DNA from: Tritrichomonas musculus | Lineage: Eukaryota > Parabasalia > Tritrichomonadida > Tritrichomonadidae | DNA length: 64,000 bases | Assembly: GCA_039105265.1 (NCBI GenBank) | Contig: JAPFFF010000006.1 | Coordinates: 4,464,001-4,528,000, forward strand | Reading direction: 5' to 3' | In this document: positions 59,946 to 64,000 of the stretch, piece after piece | Layout of the letters: each line of letters starts with the position of its first letter | How positions within the stretch are numbered: position 1 is the first letter of the stretch | Notes under the pieces: model-generated | What the model saw: the letters and a program-made list of their open reading frames with translations, nothing else | Told to the model about the DNA's origin: nothing | Databases searched by the model: none | Translations under genes and position numbers: made by a program

Positions 59946-61939
59946 CACTTTGAAGTTCGATGCCTAAATTTTAAAAAAATAAAAATTAAATAAGTAATCT
60001 CTCAAAATATAGAAAAATTATTATCATATTCACTTAATATTTTTAGTATAAATTCATAATAAATATGGGTGTAGTAACTAAAAGAAAACCATATAATGAT
60101 GAATATGCTTAATAATAAATATTTAAATTCAATACATAATAACTATTAATAATACACAATATTATTAAAATTTGTTCCACCATCCCAGCTATATTTATAA
60201 ATTAAAGATTGCAAAAATGTTCTCAATTTTTCTGAGTGTACAAAAAAATATAAAACTGATATTTTGAGCTAATACTAGGTTATTTTATTAACAATATACT
60301 GAATTTGATATTTTATATGTTTAATATAAAAATTGGAAAAATAAAATTAAGTTTTCTTTCTGAATATTAGATATCGTTTGAATAATTAAAGCCATATTAA
60401 TAGTATTTATTTTAATTTTGTATTTATACAAACATATAATCATATATTTTTAAAATAATTTCTAAATTTGGCATTTCATCTCAAATAATTTCATTTATCT
60501 GTATGAAATACTTAGTTTTCATGAATTATTGGTCATAAAACCAATTTTTTTCAGTATTATATACAAAGTTTTACCATATTTTAAAAAATATTAGAGTAAT
60601 AACTGAGATTTTTAAAGGTTTGGAAAACTTATTTCTATTTGCTTGTCTTAACTTTTGTCTATATCAGTAAATTTCTATTATATAGATGAAAAAAGCAGAA
60701 TTATTTCGATATAAATAACAAAGTATTGACTATTTGATATTATTTTTTGATTTTGTGAGAATGTATTCTTTGTCTAATATTTTTCAACATTTTAAAGCTT
60801 ATTAGTCATCTCATTCTTTATTTCTTTTAGTTCATTTATTTTTTAAAATAGTAACTCTAATCAACTGATTCCAGACATTATTCTCAGAGTTAGGATTGTA
60901 ATCATCAGTTTTTATTGATTTGCTCAAATGATACATTTCATCATATCTATTCTTTTATTTCTATCTTCATATTTCTATAAAAATTTGAAAATATTATTTT
61001 TTTGTTATCATGTCAAGAAATATTTATCGTAGATAATGATCAATTTATTATTATTAGATATTCTCTGTTGAATGAAATTGTAATATAGACATTTTTAAAG
61101 ATTTGCAAATCAAATTTCATTCCATGTATATTTTATGAGATATACTATTGTATATTATTTATATCTATTAAATAAAAATAATAATTACTATTTTATATAA
61201 TAATTTATATTTATTTATGAAGATATTTTATTTTTTAATAATGTGATATGTTATATTTAATATATTGAGAAACCTATTCAATAATTAGTATTGAAAAAAG
61301 AAAATTGAATAGGTCTAGTATTCAAAATTGAATGTGCATACAATTATTAAAAATATTATTATTATGAATACAAATATATATATTTGATATTATATCTATT
61401 AAATAAGTATTAAAATAAATTTATAATAAATTACAAAAGTATATAAATCATCAATTTGTTAAATGATGAAATATCATGCTCATAATTTTAACGAAGTTTT
61501 TAGATGGGATGCTCGACCCGATTTCTTTTAAATTTAAGTATACTACTAATTAGATGTAACAAAATGATGATTATTACTTTAAATTAAGAAATATATTGTT
61601 TAGACATTGAAAAGATTGATTTTTGCCATATTTTGCTTGAAATATCACAAATTTAAAGTATAAAATTAATATAAAAAGCACTAATCATGCTATTTAATCA
61701 TGCATAATAATAATACCTTAAGATATCTAAAAAATATTATCTTTTTTTGTAGATATTAAAAAATGAATTTTTTTCTAATTTTTTTGATAATCTTGCTTTA
61801 ATGCTTTATTTAAATATTAAATATTAAAATAAATTATACAGCAATTGTATTTAAACTGAAAATGTTTTTTCAAAAAAGATATTTAGAAAATAAAAATATT
61901 AAAATACGTTATTTTTATAGTTTCCTCACCCATTAATAA
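59946..61939. other. Gene-poor AT-rich DNA
   Basis: No gene, RNA gene or clear repeat in 2 kb. Near the right end AAAATACGTTATTTTTATAG (61901-61920) followed by CTCACCC resembles, inverted, the left end of the element at 29191 and may be one end of another element. Confidence 0.5.
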
Positions 61940-62313
61940 ATTAATTATATAGGTGGTTTATGTGTCAAAAAAAATAAAAATTCGTGAGATTGATATATAT
62001 TTTTCTTATAAGAATATGCTATAAATTTATACAGATTAAAAGAATATTCGTTCGTTAGCGGTCTAGAAATTAAAAATGAATAAAATTGAATACATTTTAT
62101 CTGAAAAAGTTTAACCAAAATCTTTTATAAAAAAAAATTTCTGAACTTATTAAAAAAATTGTGAGAAAATTGATTTCTCGGCCGCTAACGAACGAATCGT
62201 TTTCCAATCTAAATAAATTATGTTTAAATAGTTTATATGAGATAAATTTATAATTTAATATCATTTTATTTAACAAGAAAAAATTGAGAAGAGTAAACCA
62301 CCTATATTAATTA
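61940..62313. mobile_element. 357-bp TIR element, likely containing a second one
   Basis: The left end ATAGGTGGTTTA (61949) is matched exactly by the inverted right end TAAACCACCTAT (62305), and the arms continue with weaker matching. ATTAATTA flanks both sides (61940-61947 and 62306-62313), offset by one T at the left; in such AT-rich DNA this may be chance. The first eight bases equal those of the 334-bp-TIR element at 4911. A further inverted pair lies inside. Confidence 0.7.
62046..62197. mobile_element. 152-bp TIR element nested within the 61,949-62,305 element
   Basis: ATTCGTTCGTTAGCGG at 62046 and its exact inverse CCGCTAACGAACGAAT ending 62197; the arms extend to about 28 bp with few mismatches (AGAAAT(T/C)AA). 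The GC-richer arms stand out in this AT-rich DNA. No target duplication is resolved. Confidence 0.75.
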
Positions 62314-62557
62314 TATAAAAAAAATTTATTGAATGAACTCATTGAATATATTGTGAGAATGAATTATTTATCCTTTATAGTAAATTGATTATAGATATTG
62401 AATATATTCTGAGGTTTATAATTATTTAACGAAAAAATTGATAGAAGTGATTGAATATTTTATGAATGATGATTCATTTTTATTATCAATTTTGTTATAA
62501 AAATATAGTGAATTATTGACCTTGTAGATTAAAACAGATTTTTTTGACCTTATACTA

Positions 62558-62725
62558 AGGCCAAATAAAATTGAATTCCTTATTACTGTAACCGTCAATT
62601 TGGAGTAATAAGCGATCATTATTCACCTATTATAGGTCAAATAAAATTGAATTCCTTATTACAGTAACCGCCAAACCGCAGTGATAAGAACTTTTTCACC
62701 TTTCTAAAGGCCAATAATTTTGACC
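62558..62725. repeat. 76-bp tandem repeat, about 2.2 copies, with inverted arms
   Basis: AGG(C/T)CAAATAAAATTGAATT starts at 62558 and 62634 (period 76); a partial third start lies at 62708. Each unit contains a hairpin-capable pair, CTTATTACT...AGTAATAAG in the first and CTTATTAC...GTGATAAG in the second. A further TTATTACTGTGATTTTT word lies at 63,000. Confidence 0.75.
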
Positions 62726-63398
62726 TTTAAATATCTTAACAAATTAATTTTTTTTTTAACAAAATTGAATCATTCAAAAATCCACTTTTTTAAAATGAAA
62801 AGATAAATTGAATGAATAAAGATAGAACTTTTTGTATTACAAAATAATAATCTTTTTTTATAATTTTTGATATAAATTTAGATATTATATATCAATATTT
62901 TTTAATATTTAATTTATATGCATTATATAATATATTCTATTATAATATTCTTTAAATTTTTCATTTTTTTATAATTATTTTAAAATTTTCAAAATTTCTT
63001 TATTACTGTGATTTTTTGCAACAGTAATAAATGCGAGCTGTAAATTAACTACACCAATTTTCAGGTTAGAAATAATAAAATTGAAATTTTTAATATCTTT
63101 AGGTTATCAAGTGCTGATTGAAAACCATCATTTTTTATGTATGCTCCGATAATCTTATATATTCTGTTAATATCAATTGCTATTTTACGATTGATTCAAA
63201 TAAAAAAATATTTGATTATTTTAAAAAGGTATTGATTATTAATAACTCAAAATCATAATTTTGATCTAAGTATCAATGAAATCATTGAAAAATCTATTCA
63301 ATGTCAAGAAGTAATCTTCAAAATAAAACTAATATAAAGATTATAAAAATGTCAAATATGAAATGTATAGATATTTTATTAAAATAATCTATTATATT
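62726..63398. other. AT-rich intergenic DNA downstream of NAPRT
   Basis: Nothing recognised apart from an inverted ATTACTGTGATTTTTTGCAA / CAGTAATAA pair at about 63,002-63,031 that could fold into a short hairpin. Confidence 0.45.
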
Positions 63399-64000
63399 CT
63401 AATGTTCTTCATGTTCAAGCCTCCACCTAATTGTCTTACTTAAATACTCTATATAATCTTTATTTCTGCACATAGATTTTCCAGGATCATTGCTAAGTTT
63501 TGCCACATCATGGCCATTGCAATAAGCTACTTTCATCACGATATTTAATGGGGAAACTGAGGTATCATTAGTGATGAAAGTGCCAATTCCGAATGCTACT
63601 TTAGCTTTCCCTTTGAAGTATCGATAAATTGAAGTTGCCTTTTCAAAATTGAGGCCATCACTAAAAAGAAGAGTCTTTATTTTTGGATTAACTCTTTCGT
63701 CATGGAATTGATCATAAAGATCTTGGTAATGTTGAATCCATTTGTCACCCCATTCATAAGGATCACCTGAATCATGCCTAACACCGCTGAAAAGGATGGA
63801 ATATGTGAGGCCCATATCACGATGGCAAGCTTCTTCACCGATTGTGTCAGTAAGCCATGTTCCGTTAAGAACACCATATTCTTTTGTCCATGATTCCATT
63901 CCATACCAGTTAGAATAGGCAGGATTGAGTTTCATGTCACCTTGGCCAACTGATTCGATGAATTCATGAGCTAAAGTGCCAATTGGTATAATTTTATACT
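63399..64000 (-). CDS. NAPRT: Nicotinate phosphoribosyltransferase, partial (5' end beyond the window)
   Basis: The frame is open to the window edge: about 200 C-terminal residues are present and the start is missing. Key parts are PIGTLAHEFIES with the His that is phosphorylated in PncB-type enzymes, WLTDTIGEEAC, GVRHDSGDPYEWGDKW and KTLLFSDGLNFEKA, then FGIGTFITND with the phosphate-binding Gly-rich loop and VAKLSNDPGK. The enzyme makes nicotinate mononucleotide from nicotinate and PRPP for NAD synthesis by the Preiss-Handler route. An internal ATG at 63935 exists, but conserved residues continue upstream of it, so it is not the start. The AHE and GIGT wording is close to the bacterial PncB type. 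Confidence 0.92.
   Translation of the reverse strand, partial: YKIIPIGTLAHEFIESVGQGDMKLNPAYSNWYGMESWTKEYGVLNGTWLTDTIGEEACHRDMGLTYSILFSGVRHDSGDPYEWGDKWIQHYQDLYDQFHDERVNPKIKTLLFSDGLNFEKATSIYRYFKGKAKVAFGIGTFITNDTSVSPLNIVMKVAYCNGHDVAKLSNDPGKSMCRNKDYIEYLSKTIRWRLEHEEH

Overview
The window looks like nuclear DNA of a parabasalid flagellate, most like a Tritrichomonas-type trichomonad. This is inferred from gene content, with no database search. Genes are long, open and apparently intronless, and the DNA between them is very AT-rich. Gene families fit the group: kinase plus Sel1-repeat proteins, a BTB-like/F5-8C protein, many low-complexity Asn/Asp tracts, flagellar genes, and start codons sitting a few bases after TCA-type initiator motifs.

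Layout. Positions 1-8,000 hold no convincing host gene. They contain a minisatellite, a diverged 639-bp duplication and several non-autonomous terminal-inverted-repeat (TIR) elements, including one element inserted inside another. Positions 8,015-24,424 are gene-dense: a PP2A B''-type subunit, MED13, a broken tandem pseudokinase locus, an Sfi1-like coiled-coil protein, ribosomal protein uS17 (RPS11), a BTB-like/F5-8C protein, an NT-C2 protein, a 65-residue membrane protein and the flagellar protein DRC3. Positions 24,600-31,800 are a graveyard: old coding remains of unknown family, a frameshifted pogo/Tigger-like DDE transposase, a 640-bp TIR element with 8-bp target duplications and a 139-bp TIR element. 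Positions 31,918-35,506 hold a frameshifted kinase-Sel1 gene. Positions 35,754-58,852 are gene-dense again: CFAP47 (2,897 aa), a longin R-SNARE, a Cdc20/Cdh1-type APC/C activator, a giant BEACH protein (about 3,057 aa) and a STE20/OSR1-like kinase. Positions 58,853-63,398 are gene-poor with more TIR elements. The right edge cuts through a nicotinate phosphoribosyltransferase gene.

How the genes fit together. There is no operon logic, as expected for a eukaryote. Themes are the flagellum/cytoskeleton (DRC3, CFAP47, Sfi1-like, possibly the PP2A B'' subunit), membrane traffic (R-SNARE, BEACH, NT-C2), cell cycle and transcription (Cdc20-like, MED13) and signalling kinases. The most unusual material is the non-coding mobile DNA. 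Several element types end in an AG(G/A)(G)TG-like terminus, and four elements carry exact 8-bp target duplications. One element has 334-bp TIRs that can be traced across a later 861-bp insertion. A roughly 400-bp element family carries a strongly conserved, GC-rich core that is open in one frame.
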